Source: Diphasiastrum complanatum (taxonomy: Eukaryota > Streptophyta > Lycopodiopsida > Lycopodiales > Lycopodiaceae). From it: DNA of 64,000 nucleotides. Below are positions 33,076 through 40,300 of this stretch, piece after piece. Each line of letters starts with the position of its first letter. Position 1 is the first letter of the stretch. The stretch is from assembly GCA_029204225.1 (NCBI GenBank), contig CM055107.1, positions 15,002,900-15,066,899 of the forward strand. The letters are read 5' to 3'. The notes under the pieces are model-generated. The model made no database searches and was not told the origin of the DNA. It was given only the letters and a program-made list of their open reading frames with translations. The position numbers and the translations under genes were made by a program.

Positions 33076-35753
33076 GCGCGGGGGAGCGCGGTCTGCAGCC
33101 AAGACTCTCTCTCCGGTTTTTTTTTTTTCAAAAAAAATACGCGTCCTGGTCCCAGACATGTCCGCGTCCGGGACACTGGACGCGTCTAGCGTCAAAAAAA
33201 CAAATAAATTGAAAAAAAAATGGAGGCGTCCGACCCCACGTCCGAGGGTCGGACTCGTCCGGGTTCGAACGCCGGACGCGGACGCGGAATGGCCGCATCC
33301 GGCCCGGACCCTCATGTCTAACATAGACTATAGTTGTAATGGACACACACGAATGGACATTGGACAATGGCAGAGTTGCAAGTTCCGTTCCAGAACGTGA
33401 TTCGGGAAATTCAATTAGGGTTTCCCAGAACGCAAATTTTTTTCTTTTTTAGACGCCAATATGGGTATCAGATTAAAGGTGTTTTCAAGAGCAATTCACT
33501 TATCTAGTTTGCTCGGAGTTCCAAGAGGAGTGCGGTCCAATTTTGGGCCATTAAGTGATTCTTTATTGAACATCTCTATTTTTGTATTATGTGAAATGAA
33601 ATCACATGGAACCGTAGTAAATGGCAGCAAACCGACAACAATTATGAAGCATAAGCACCCATCTCAAAAGCATAAGCATAAGCATAAGCATCCCTTTGAA
33701 CGGTCGTGTGTGTGTGAGTTCTCTGTGTCGGGAGTCTCTAATTGTCTTTCATATGCCATTTGTAACAGATTTTATAGTTGTTTCAACTCCAATCTTGGAT
33801 TGTAATCATTCCATGATGTCCACCATCGAAGTTTAGTTAGTATTAAACAATCAAAAAAAAAATTGGCCATTTGATTCATCAATTTATCATTGCTCAAACT
33901 TCATTATTGACAAGTTCCTAGTAATCACACAATAAATGGCTGCTCAATCTAGCTACTAGTAAGTGGTTCATGTTTATACTACATAGTAAATAAATGCCTG
34001 ATGGTATATGTGGATGTTGTATTGAGTCTTGACTATAGTAAGTTGTAGCTTGTAAGTATCGAATTTGAACCATGGATTGATTGTTGTTTGCACTCGAGAG
34101 TCGACTTTGTAATAAGTAAATTGTGTGAAATGCCAAAAAAACAATAATATTTTCTGGTTTTGTAACATGATATGTGAAAAAATTTGGCACTTTTTAAATG
34201 GGCCATTTAAAATCGGCAAGGGCCGATTTCAAACTATGATGAGACGATGCCACAGCATGCTAGCCTTCATGGATATCTCACAAAGTGTATGTTTAACAAA
34301 AACCTATGCATAAAAGGCAAATTATTAATGGTATGCCGCCATAGCTGGTAACATAATGAATATCATAGGTGCCAGAAACGTGTTTCTGGGAGCATAATCG
34401 TGCCCCAAAAAAAACAGATTATATATATTTTTTGCCCTAAAATTGCCCTAAGCTAGACCTAAACAGGGATTGCCGCACCTAAACTGGACCCAACTGTAAG
34501 CAAAAAGACCTGGCAACCTATAAAAATGTAATGCCATTGATCAGAACTTTAGTCTGATACCCATATTGCCCACAAAAATCAAAATGAAAATGTTGCTTAG
34601 AAATGCTCTCCCATTTCAGAAACGCGGTTCAAAAACGCGTTCCTGACCACGTTTCTGAAATGGGGGTGCAACTATGACAATGGATATGGCAATTCATGGC
34701 AAGCATGGCGTCACTTTTACAAAGATTCAAAAACGTAGATTGTTACTCACCTAATGCAGCAAGCTCCAACGAGCTACTGATCCCTATTACTGATGTGTCA
34801 ATGAGACTCATAATGGGACCAGATAACCAGATTCCAAGAGCTGGACCTGCAAATACAAAAATCTCTCGCATTTGTTCAAGAATGTTCTTTCCCCCGTCAT
34901 GTTGCGGCTCTTGATCACTAAAAGCAACACGTGATGTATCCACATTTTCTTCTCTAAGAGAGACTTCTTCTTCCCTCTGTCCATTTACAACAGGTCCACC
35001 TTCAACAGAAGTGGCTTCTTCTGTAGGAGGCTTCAAAGAACCTGCAGCCTCAGAGGTGACAACACCAGCAGCGACACCGGTATCTAAATTTTGCGCTCTT
35101 GCACTTTGTATGTGAACTGGACTCTCCTCTAAAACGTTCTGTAGCAATGAGTTCTCTCCTGATGACAGCGATTGGCTATCTCCTGCCTCCGATAATTTCC
35201 CCTCAGAACTGGTCAATACGGATGATGCTCTGTTAACAACAAATGGCAATTCATCATATCCAGGTCCCCTGGACTTAGCTAAGCTCTTATTATCTTTGTT
35301 CAGGATAGCCTTGAGAACTTCGGCTTCAGCTTCCTCTAAAGATTTCACAACCTCCAGTCGAGTTTCCGTGTAATAGTTCACGGCTTCAGATTCTGTCGAC
35401 GACTTGTTATTGGCAGCAGAACTCCGAGCTTGTTCCTGAAACTCATTTGCACGTACTCCATCTAATGAGCTTTCTTTCGCACCTGATTCAAAACATAACA
35501 CTCTGCCATATCTTGTAAGTCTCACCCTATTTTTAACGATGACTCCAAAGGAAATAGTTGAAGTCCCAAGAATAGGTCGTTTCCTGTTCAGTGCCGTGGA
35601 GACTGTCCTCTGGTTTGAGTAAACATTCTCTTCAGGAACAATTGCGAAGGTGCAGCAGGATCTATTGCCCAAACCTCTCCAATTGCAAAGAACTATTCCT
35701 TGGCCTTGCAATTCTCCAAACCCGGGCCTGCATCTCTGAATGACATGTACCAT
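5148..35753 (-). CDS. Plastid MATE transporter, EDS5/DTX46-47 type, complete 14-exon gene
   Basis: Minus-strand exons, 5' to 3': 34751-35753, 26210-26304, 25909-26017, 25657-25712, 25291-25346, 24687-24825, 24378-24515, 24066-24134, 23764-23874, 17453-17581, 15492-15569, 5654-5725, 5424-5486, 5148-5255. They sum to 2226 nt: 741 residues plus TAG. Every intron has GT..AG ends and all phases agree. The start is supported by an in-frame TAA 15 nt upstream of the ATG. Residues 1-290 are a polar, Ser/Glu-rich N-terminus with a basic first 90 residues, compatible with a transit peptide. From about 295 the MATE fold follows with family blocks [48 protein letters not shown] and SLEGTLLAARDLKF. MATE proteins are 12-helix cation-coupled antiporters. 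EDS5 in Arabidopsis is a chloroplast-envelope carrier needed for salicylic acid synthesis; whether this protein carries the same substrate is inference. The N-terminal extension looks longer than usual for the family. Confidence 0.95.
5424..5486 (-). CDS. MATE gene exon 13
   Basis: Residues 686-706, [20 protein letters not shown] then L. Acceptor GTTTCAG|GCATTC, donor CAATTG|GTGCAT, 63 nt. It matches the GYGL.GCW..L..FQ block of the last MATE helix. Confidence 0.91.
5654..5725 (-). CDS. MATE gene exon 12
   Basis: Residues 662-685, [20 protein letters not shown] then ILLL. Acceptor CATGCAG|GCTGCT, donor CTTTTG|GTAATG. It continues SLEGTLL directly as the conserved A(G/A)RDLKF motif, although 9.8 kb of retrotransposon DNA lies between the two exons. 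Confidence 0.92.
6156..6199. repeat. (TC)22 microsatellite
   Basis: An uninterrupted TC dinucleotide run of about 44 bases inside MATE intron 11. It generates spurious Leu-Ser and Arg-Glu reading frames on both strands. Confidence 0.95.
7724..8454 (+). pseudogene. gypsy gag relic
   Basis: The frame starts [20 protein letters not shown], has a TAG at about 7829, runs on to 8062, then shifts frame into [17 protein letters not shown] and [20 protein letters not shown]. These match the retrotransposon-gag pattern (W..L..F....FP / L.Q....V..Y...F..L). The copy on the opposite strand at 11678-12420 shows the undamaged order. Confidence 0.8.
8508..8861 (+). pseudogene. gypsy zinc knuckle and protease start
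   Basis: Contains the CCHC knuckle [14 protein letters not shown] and, 60 residues later, the aspartic protease motif VNILLDSGS. The rest of the protease is missing: a deletion joins it to the RT fragment that begins at 8864. Confidence 0.8.
8864..9075 (+). pseudogene. gypsy reverse transcriptase N-terminal fragment
   Basis: The motif series [40 protein letters not shown] and [12 protein letters not shown] is the standard entry of Ty3/gypsy RT. It ends before the catalytic YxDD box. Confidence 0.85.
9086..9560 (-). repeat. 3' LTR of the minus-strand gypsy element
   Basis: On the minus strand a purine tract AAGGAGGGAAGAA (about 9561-9573) lies after the integrase stop and is followed at once by TGATATGTCC, the expected start of a 3' LTR. 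The candidate LTR ends ATGTTATCA at 9086, giving TGATA/TATCA ends and a length of 475 bp. I found no matching 5' LTR upstream of the gag of this copy. Confidence 0.6.
9589..10689 (-). CDS. gypsy integrase core with chromodomain
   Basis: An open frame of 366 codons. Residues 20-60 hold [20 protein letters not shown] and [12 protein letters not shown] (first Asp region), then [19 protein letters not shown] (second Asp) and [18 protein letters not shown] (Glu), so the DDE triad is present. Residues 200-290 are the C-terminal binding region ([30 protein letters not shown]). The last 55 residues form a chromodomain ([18 protein letters not shown]). The zinc-binding N-terminus is missing, so the protein cannot be functional as it stands. 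Confidence 0.88.
   Translation of the reverse strand: MANSGKAGGLLHLLDILDKKWESISMGFVVGLPKTQRQNDSIWVVVDRLTKLAAFIPVKSTIKASDLAQIFVERLFRFYGLPSDIVSDRDPKFTGHFWSVVFHKLETSLSLSFLDHPESDGQIERTNQTMEDILRTYVSHMQSHWEDYLPLVEFAYNSKKHSATGYNPFMLMYGFQPRSLVNVETKSVKIQKIADFLHDMQKMLQVAKDSIRSAHTDLKRSPRDFKVDDWVYLRIPKDSKTLRTGKHYKLSTRYCGPFRIVRRIGSLAYELDLQGKSTAHPVFHISHLKLSLHDGDTVGSDEDLFHLEDLSLSVPLEPEKVLRTRDKQLRNRSISECLIRWKGRTEDDDLWERLDSIKKNFSNFSF
10647..11314 (-). pseudogene. gypsy protease/RT relic
   Basis: Frame 10826-11314 carries the protease body ([34 protein letters not shown]) fused by deletion to the RT palm ([23 protein letters not shown], with an intact LDD box). Frame 10647-10829 continues with RT ([20 protein letters not shown]). 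The segment between protease and RT palm is lost. Confidence 0.8.
11324..11620 (-). pseudogene. gypsy zinc knuckle and protease active site
   Basis: The knuckle [14 protein letters not shown] is followed by a Cys-rich linker and [19 protein letters not shown], the aspartic protease active-site segment. A stop separates it from the following protease frame. Confidence 0.8.
11678..12420 (-). pseudogene. gypsy gag, nearly intact
   Basis: Two overlapping frames (12079-12420 and 11678-12088) that one frameshift would join. The first starts [20 protein letters not shown]. The second has [20 protein letters not shown] and ends in a Lys-rich tail. This is the better preserved partner of the gag at 7724. 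Confidence 0.82.
14280..14390 (+). repeat. Dispersed repeat, copy A
   Basis: Shares a diverged pattern (AAGAAG..GTGCAATCT.CA, TCATCATGCATAGCATGGACC, AAATGCTAC) with 18540-18660 in intron 9, same orientation. Identity unknown. Confidence 0.5.
15492..15569 (-). CDS. MATE gene exon 11
   Basis: Residues 636-661, [20 protein letters not shown] then LEGTLL. Acceptor TTTTGCAG|ATGCGT, donor TTGCTG|GTAGTC, 78 nt. The segment aligns with the MH..L.PFFM...SLEGTLL block of EDS5/DTX46, which confirms that the short exon is real. Confidence 0.9.
15962..16048 (-). repeat. tRNA-derived (SINE-like) promoter head
   Basis: On the minus strand the sequence GGCTCTGTTGGTTAGCTTGG resembles a Pol III A box, and about 30 bases later CAGGTTCAAGCCCACC is a near-perfect B box. 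The spacing and the clover-leaf-like pairs suggest a tRNA-derived SINE head or a tRNA pseudogene. No intact tRNA fold with a clear anticodon stem and CCA-side pairing is convincing. Confidence 0.45.
16165..16430. repeat. ATCATCTGTCAA minisatellite
   Basis: About 265 bases built from short units ATC(A)TGTGAA, ATCATCTGT and ATCTGTCAA in irregular order. It lies next to a T-rich stretch on one side and a hAT-like terminus on the other. Confidence 0.8.
16440..16528. mobile_element. One terminus of a hAT-like miniature element
   Basis: Contains a perfect 22-bp palindrome around ACCGTGGT, then CGGTTCTGAGAACCG, and ends GTGGGTTGTATG. It matches the end of the element at 54662-54930 (reverse complement ends GTGGGTTCTATG). 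The other end and a duplication partner for ACTCAGCC were not found. Confidence 0.5.
17453..17581 (-). CDS. MATE gene exon 10
   Basis: Residues 593-635, starting [20 protein letters not shown] and ending TRDLEIVTQ. Acceptor TCTTGCAG|GCTCGG, donor ACTCAA|GTAAGT, 129 nt, phase 0. It codes for helix 9 and the following loop. It is separated from exon 9 by a copia-filled intron but remains fully in frame. Confidence 0.92.
18540..18660 (+). repeat. Dispersed repeat, copy B
   Basis: Diverged copy of 14280-14390 (shared GCATAGCATGGACC and AAATGCTAC). It lies directly upstream of the copia integrase relic. Confidence 0.5.
20085..21860. mobile_element. Nested insert with LTRs in inverted orientation
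   Basis: Both outer ends are LTR starts: TGTTAGAACTCACTA at the left and, on the minus strand, TGTTAGAAGTCACTA at the right. Arms of about 0.7 kb are inverted copies, each with TATAAATA-like promoter sequence. The right LTR ends CCTGACA at 21142 and is followed without a gap by TGGTATCAAAG (21131-21141), a tRNA-iMet-type primer site. Only about 0.3 kb of internal sequence remains. Flanks are CCTAG and CCCAG, consistent with a 5-bp duplication carrying one change, inside the copia RT gene. Confidence 0.75.
21142..21860 (-). repeat. LTR (right arm of the inverted pair)
   Basis: A 719-bp LTR with TG..CA ends, a TATA-like element and an adjacent primer binding site. The left arm at 20085-20790 is the same sequence in plus orientation but breaks off before the LTR end. 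Confidence 0.75.
23739..23760. repeat. (GA)11 microsatellite at the intron 9 donor
   Basis: On the gene strand this is (CT)n starting three to four bases inside the intron, immediately after GTG. See the corresponding finding. Confidence 0.95.
23764..23874 (-). CDS. MATE gene exon 9
   Basis: Residues 556-592, including [19 protein letters not shown]. Acceptor TTGCAG|GTCATG. The donor is AAGCAG|GTGCTCTCTC and runs directly into a (CT)n microsatellite on the gene strand. The next exon lies 6.2 kb away. Confidence 0.92.
24066..24134 (-). CDS. MATE gene exon 8
   Basis: Residues 533-555, [20 protein letters not shown] then AHQ. Acceptor TCTCAG|GTATCG, donor CATCAG|GTATGT, 69 nt, phase 0. The AHQ end is the conserved MATE motif at the close of this helix. 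Confidence 0.92.
24378..24515 (-). CDS. MATE gene exon 7
   Basis: Residues 487-532, starting [20 protein letters not shown] and ending PVLLTMLSK. Acceptor CTTGCAG|TATGTT, donor TCAAAA|GTGAGA, both phase 0. It covers the central loop between the two MATE halves and helix 7. Confidence 0.92.
24687..24825 (-). CDS. MATE gene exon 6
   Basis: Residues 440-486, [20 protein letters not shown] through [15 protein letters not shown]. Acceptor GGAACAG|TTTTGG joins the AG left by exon 5 to form a Ser codon. Donor CCCAG|GTCTGG. This is the most conserved block of the protein and settled the family call. Confidence 0.94.
25291..25346 (-). CDS. MATE gene exon 5
   Basis: A 56-nt exon for [18 protein letters not shown] (residues 422-439 plus two bases). 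Acceptor TTATCAG|ATCAGA, donor GCAAG|GTTTCC. The segment IRALAWPA is a well conserved landmark of EDS5-like MATE proteins. Confidence 0.92.
25657..25712 (-). CDS. MATE gene exon 4
   Basis: A 56-nt exon coding for [19 protein letters not shown] (residues 403-421). Acceptor TGTGCAG|CTTTTG, donor GTGAAG|GTAAAC. The PAA..Y(V/I) motif before the next helix is typical of plastid MATE proteins of this group. Confidence 0.9.
25909..26017 (-). CDS. MATE gene exon 3
   Basis: Residues 367-402 plus one base, starting [20 protein letters not shown]. Acceptor TTGCAG|GATGAAG, donor ACAGG|GTATGC, phase 1. It codes for the loop after helix 2 and helix 3. Confidence 0.9.
26210..26304 (-). CDS. MATE gene exon 2
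   Basis: Residues 335-366, starting [20 protein letters not shown] and ending SLAQK. The acceptor TATTAG|GTCC follows a T-rich stretch and restores the split Gly codon left by exon 1. The donor is AAG|GTTAGC, phase 0. The block matches helix 2 of EDS5-type MATE proteins. Confidence 0.92.
27790..28134 (+). pseudogene. Small coiled-coil gene carried by the hAT element
   Basis: A 114-codon frame with two in-frame stops (TAG at 27937 and another later). It starts [20 protein letters not shown], continues [20 protein letters not shown] (strongly helical and charged) and ends with an acidic tail EGEESLEDP. The leader 27640-27789 repeats GAGAGCCA-type motifs. A homologous gene sits beside the end of the second element at 32574-32933. 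I do not recognise the family; an accessory protein of the transposon is a reasonable guess. Confidence 0.55.
28733..31552 (-). pseudogene. hAT transposase-like gene relic (BED finger, DUF659-like, AT-hook)
   Basis: The start at 31552 gives a BED-type finger: [11 protein letters not shown] then [15 protein letters not shown]. After a frame change, an Asp/Ser-rich linker ([15 protein letters not shown]) leads to [20 protein letters not shown] and [20 protein letters not shown] (about 30550-30680), a DUF659-like hAT segment. The DDE core expected next is absent. The remaining frames are Pro/Ala-rich and acidic (29190-30315), ending in [16 protein letters not shown], an AT-hook, and an acidic C-terminus (stop at 28733). 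Frameshifts between the parts show decay or unrecognised introns. Confidence 0.6.
32574..32933 (-). pseudogene. Second copy of the small coiled-coil gene
   Basis: Minus-strand frame [20 protein letters not shown] closely matches the plus-strand gene at 27790. Upstream, GAAAGTCGGTCAAGATGGCA parallels the start region of the first copy. Between the two parts a GTGAGC..TGTGCAG segment of about 104 bp (32808-32911) looks like an intron that the first copy lacks. A TGA follows six codons after the ATG in the first part, so this copy is probably dead. Confidence 0.5.
33018..33072. repeat. (CT)27 microsatellite
   Basis: A long CT run in the leader of the second small-gene copy; it explains the Leu-Ser and Arg-Glu chance frames here. 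Confidence 0.95.
34364..34676. mobile_element. hAT-like miniature element, 313 bp
   Basis: Starts CATAGGTGCCAGAAACGTGT and its inverted right end starts CATAGTTGCACCCCCATTTC. GAAACG(C/T)GTTTC-like palindromes lie near both ends. No coding capacity. A 7-of-8 match ATGAATAT/ATGGATAT flanks it, but the right copy is displaced by three bases, so the duplication is uncertain. Confidence 0.6.
34751..35753 (-). CDS. MATE gene exon 1: transit/N-terminal region and helix 1
   Basis: Codes for residues 1-334 plus one nucleotide of the next codon. The donor reads CATTAG|GTGAGT, a strong plant donor. The first 90 residues are rich in Arg, Ser and Thr; the following 200 are acidic and serine-rich with no membrane segment; the last 40 ([17 protein letters not shown] onward) begin the MATE domain and end in LELAALG. 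The start ATG follows an in-frame TAA closely. Confidence 0.93.
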
Positions 35754-36600
35754 TACGGCTGGTCGTTACAGCCGGATTACGCGGATCAATTATGTGTGCT
35801 CGAAACTGTGAGCCGGTTACGTTGAACCTGGACCAGTTTTTGATTAGAAGCAAAGCCGCAAGAATCCAAGATCCTCATGAAAAGTTTCTGGTCAGTTTTG
35901 GTGATTTTGCAAAACTGATGCCGGATTTACGAAGCAACCCGAGTTACAATCTTGAAATGCTCTAAATGCTCAATGACAATAATACCGCTCCAACTAACAA
36001 AGCCTTTAAGCCAACCAAGCCCGATGTCCTGATTAGGATCTGAGAGACGCGGACTTCAATGCGTCTAAATTAGCAATAACATCTATTACTATCTATTAGT
36101 AAGCTCTCACTGCTCAGCACAATTATTATAAGAGTGCCATATAAGCTCCATTCAGTTATAATTGTAGTATCAGGTCTCCATTAATACCATAAGTATTGCT
36201 ATGAGAACTTAAACCATGAGAATGCCACTGTGCCAGCAATTACCAGGATGGCTTTGTTGCTGTTATCGATCAACCAAGCGATTATCGGAACTAAATAAAG
36301 ATGAAGCATATGCCGATTAAAATGGCCAAATGCAGCACGTATCTGATGCTGATTAATGAAGTACACCATCAGGAGAAAGCTAGATTTGAGGGTAAAAGAT
36401 CGAAAGCTCAAAAACGGAAAAGCTTTTGCTCCTGCTGCAGCAACGACTGCTTGAAAATCTCTTCGTCAAAGAAAGCAGCCCATCAATCAGGCTCTGCAAC
36501 ACAACGGAATGAAACCAACGAAATGAAACCAGACTAAATTTAGATGAAAACGAAACCAAGCTCCTAAAGGCTTGAAAAAGGCAATATAATACAACACGCA
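35754..36600 (-). promoter_or_regulatory. Upstream region of the MATE gene
   Basis: This stretch must hold the 5' leader and core promoter of the MATE gene. I see no clear TATA box. An upstream ATG at 35853 opens a 63-codon frame that overlaps the true start in another frame and could reduce translation if it lies in the mRNA. Nothing else is recognisable. Confidence 0.35.
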
Positions 36601-36654
36601 TAATCAAGCATTTCGGTGGCCTTTTTGAGTGGATGTAAAAATTTAGATGTACTA

Positions 36655-36760
36655 GGTATTCGTCATCATAGGCGGGCTACCTACCTGCTGTAGCACCCTT
36701 GAGTCACTCGAGCTCAGAAGGTGGCTATAGCAAGTAGCCCACCGTTGGATGGCGAATACC
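36655..36760. repeat. Short inverted-repeat element, copy 1
   Basis: Starts GGTATTCGTCATCATAGGCG and ends in its imperfect inverted copy ATGGCGAATACC, with GTGGGCTAC near the inner ends. A second copy lies at 37271-37374. About 106 bp, MITE-like. Confidence 0.6.
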
Positions 36761-37270
36761 ATAAGTAACATTTGCAAATCTTGTAGTGGAGATTGAAAAT
36801 GTTTCACAAGCCTTTGCTATGGCTTAGAGTTGCGATTATATTAGCAAACCGAATGATGCCATGTGTCCAATGTAACTCCTCACAATTGATACGAATTTCA
36901 TTTTAAAGAAACATCACCTTTATCTTTTATAGAAAAGAAAAATTATTTAATTCTACACTATTTTAGTGGTGGTTGTTTCAAGGCTACCTTTTTTTTTTAA
37001 AAGAAATTTGATTTCACTATATTTTCATGTCTAATAGTAATTAGCATGTGCGGGGGTGGTGGCTGTTATACTACTAGGATTTTTAAATTGGAGAAGATTG
37101 TTAGAAGTATAAATGCAAAGAATGTGTCGTGGTGATCAAGTTCATGTTTTCATACTTTTAGTATTCACAATCAATGGAGCATTTGATCAAATTTGGCTTG
37201 GTTGACTTCCGTAGATAGTTGTAATTGTGACTTTTTAGAATGAAATTTTGAAGATAGATGTAGTTTCATT

Positions 37271-37374
37271 GGATATCTGTCATGAGGAGGTGGGCTACCC
37301 ACTGTAGCAAGCCGAGCCATGGGCACAGTTAGGCCAACTACAATACAGTAGCCCACCGTTGGATGATAGATACT
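37271..37374. repeat. Short inverted-repeat element, copy 2
   Basis: GGATATCTGTCATGAGGAGG pairs with the inverse of TGGATGATAGATACT; it shares GTGGGCTAC and CCCACCGTTGGAT with copy 1. The downstream 100 bp (AAGCCTTTG..ATGG..) are also shared, so the repeated unit is larger than the hairpin. Confidence 0.6.
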
Positions 37375-40300
37375 TGATATACTAATTGGGAGATGGACTA
37401 TTGAGATTAAACCTATTTGTAAGCCTTTGTCATGGTTGATAATAAGGCTCTTTGTAACAAACAACCTGCTACGACATTGGATTATTTTCTCTTTCTCACC
37501 TACATCTATATCAAAGTCTCATAGAAAGATGAATGAAATGTTTGTTGGCGAATGTTAAAGGAAACTTTGTATAAACCAAAAGAAACTCAATGTAATGTTT
37601 TTGTTTGATGGTCTATATTGCTACTACGTGTATTGCATATCTTGTGGCTATCTTAAGCATGGTTGTTATGAAATCACAATTTTGTATTAAGACTTGTTGG
37701 TGTGTGGATTTTGTATTAAGAGTTGTTGGTGTGTGGCTTTATACATGGGATGTATATCTAAAAAGAATCATGACTGTGATTACAAGTTATTGTATGATAT
37801 ATGTGTTGAATTTTTTTTTTTTAAATTTTGTTTATAAGTTTTTGGAAAACAAAGTTATGAGATGCTAGAAAATTATTGTCAAAGAGGATATTCTTGTGAT
37901 GTTGATGTAATGATCTCATGCTGAATGTTTGTATCACAAGATGTTTTGTCACAATTTGAAGATTTGAATTTTTTTTGGCTAGACATTGTCCATATATGTT
38001 GCATTTCAATTTGTGTTTCGAGACGAATATCAAAATATTAGGCGATTAGTTGTTGTAGCAAGTAAAAGTTTTGTTTTTCTTTAACTTGTGAAGGTGCAGT
38101 GGATGTTTGTCCATGTTGGTTAATTCCAATAGGATCAAATGCCTTGTTGTCTAGGGTGAGACTGTTAAAATTTTACTAAATTCTTCGCACGGTTTGCAAA
38201 AATACACCAAGTAGATTGAAAAATGTCTAACGACATAGGTCGAAAAATGCCAAAAGACATTGGTTGGTGAAGATCTCGGCTTTGACCACTCAACCTAAAA
38301 TGCCAATTTAGAGGAGATGACGAATTAGTGGAAATACCAAACCAAAAATGTTGATCGACATTTTTTTAGCATTTTCATAGCACTACTCAAGATGGAGCTC
38401 TTCCTCTTCCCAATCTAAATCTTTCGACAACTGAGACAGTGAATCAATAGTCAACTGAAAGTCAATCGACAAAGTTTGAGCCTTTCAAAGTCTAACCAAT
38501 AAGATTCAACATTTTAAAAATTTGGGTCTTATTTGAACAAAATTCAAAGGACCCTTTAGAGAAATGAACATAAATTTTTGACAGAAGATAGATTGCAAAA
38601 AAACACAAAAAAGATCTCACATGGTCGCAAATGTTGAAATTCAACGCACTAACGGTGGAACTCAGATATGATCCTAACACCTATTTTTAATCAAGTTTCT
38701 ATGTCAAATATCTACTTTGCTTGTAAAAAATACAATAAGTCAAAGTTATTACTCGGTACGTCAAACTACCACCTTTAGTATCAAGTACTTATCTTGGCAG
38801 CAATCGTAATCTCCAAATAGTTGTCAAACAAATAATGCTCTATACTTATACCTATATGAATCAGAGCGAGAATGAGAATGACACATAAGATGAATGAAAT
38901 ACATGAAACAAGTGCAATCGAATTTATCAAACAAATAGAGAAATAGCTAACAGTGTTGAGTGTCTATGCAATATTTTTGGTCATCTCAATACTGTATTAT
39001 TAGTCCTAGAACTTATCTGAGAAGTCAACACAACACTTGAATATTGTCAATCAATGTATTACTATAGTTTTGTTATTGAATGAATTGCCTTTCAAAGATT
39101 ATTCCAAAAGATCTTAGTGCATGAATGTCTCTTACTAGCTTTCTCTTATTTACGCATTATTTTTTATACGATTCACGCTCTCTCTTTGTTCTATCTCAAT
39201 TTTTACGTTTCTTATTTCTAACTGATTGAATCGAACTAACTAGCTATCAAAATTATCTTAGTTGTCTATGATGCCTCAAATTGTTCTTCATAGCAAGTTA
39301 GATCGATCATCTAATAGTATCATTAGCAGGACAACAATTTTTTTTTAAAAAAATTGTACAATCATAGAACCAATAGGTATCTGTGTCGCCTATCTAATCA
39401 TTTAGAATAGGGTGTGAAAGTTTTCATTCTTTGTGAATCCCTAAAGTCTATCCTCCATATTTATCTTTCGATAAAGACCTTGCATTTTGGTATGCTATGT
39501 CTTCCAATAGGACATTGTTTTCTTGTGAACATATTATTCATGTTTGCTCTTGTGCTGATTTCTTTTGCAATTTGGTATATTGCTATCCATTCGTAATTGG
39601 ATTTTTATTGTGTAGACACTCATATTTTTGTCAAGTTAATTGTCCAATTTTTTAATCTATGAACGTTATTCCCAATGACTTGTATTTTTTTTTTTGCTTT
39701 GTATTTATTGGTGTATTTAATGTGGAATGCAAAGTTATTCCATCTGTGTTGAATTCAACTTTTCCAATGAATGTAGTCCTAGCACTTTTGGTTATTTTGT
39801 GGTAGTTGCTTTAAACACATTATTGTAATGTCAAATTAGGCCTTGTACAATCAATTGTGTTGTTAAAATTTGTTAGTTCTTGCTCCCAATGATAATAAAA
39901 AAAGTTGTTGTAAGAGTTATGTTGATTGAAGTAATATGCAGTTGAAAAATCTAATTCATCATTGTCTTTGTTTTGGAATAAGTAGACTAGTTCTACAAGT
40001 GCAATAGATATGAATTATGGCTTTAAATTTTGTGCTTCTTGTGTTGTTAAAAAAATTAGACGTTAGTGTTTCATAAAATGATTATGATGGCATTCCATTT
40101 TAGATTTTTTCTTTTTTCAATTTTAATTTAAATTATGTTGGTGCCTAATAGTTCATTGTTATTATAGTTAATGTTAATTTTTTGGTTTAGATGATCGTTG
40201 TTTGATTGTGTTGAATATGGGCTGTATTAGACATTAGCACATGGGGTTTGGTGTCGAAATCATAGGAGAATGGTGTTAATTTGCAACATATTGTGGTTAC

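Larger units (their letters stand above)
32574..33316. mobile_element. Truncated relative of the hAT element
   Basis: The right end, read on the minus strand, starts CATGAGGGTCCGGGCCGG and is followed by an array of CGGACGCG/GGACGCGT motifs, an A/T-rich stretch, then a CT-rich leader and the small gene: the same order as the left end of the element at 27222. The other end is missing, so no target duplication can be shown. Confidence 0.5.
26305..34750 (-). other. MATE intron 1, 8.4 kb, DNA-transposon rich
   Basis: Bounded by GTGAGT (34750) and TATTAG (26305). It contains the 4.7-kb hAT element, a relative's fragment and a miniature element that ends only 74 bp from the donor. 26330-27210 and 31950-32570 contain nothing I recognise. 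Confidence 0.88.

Noticed and set aside
36199-36537. Short frames upstream of the MATE gene on both strands
   Set aside because: No motif, no splice partner; treated as promoter-side DNA.
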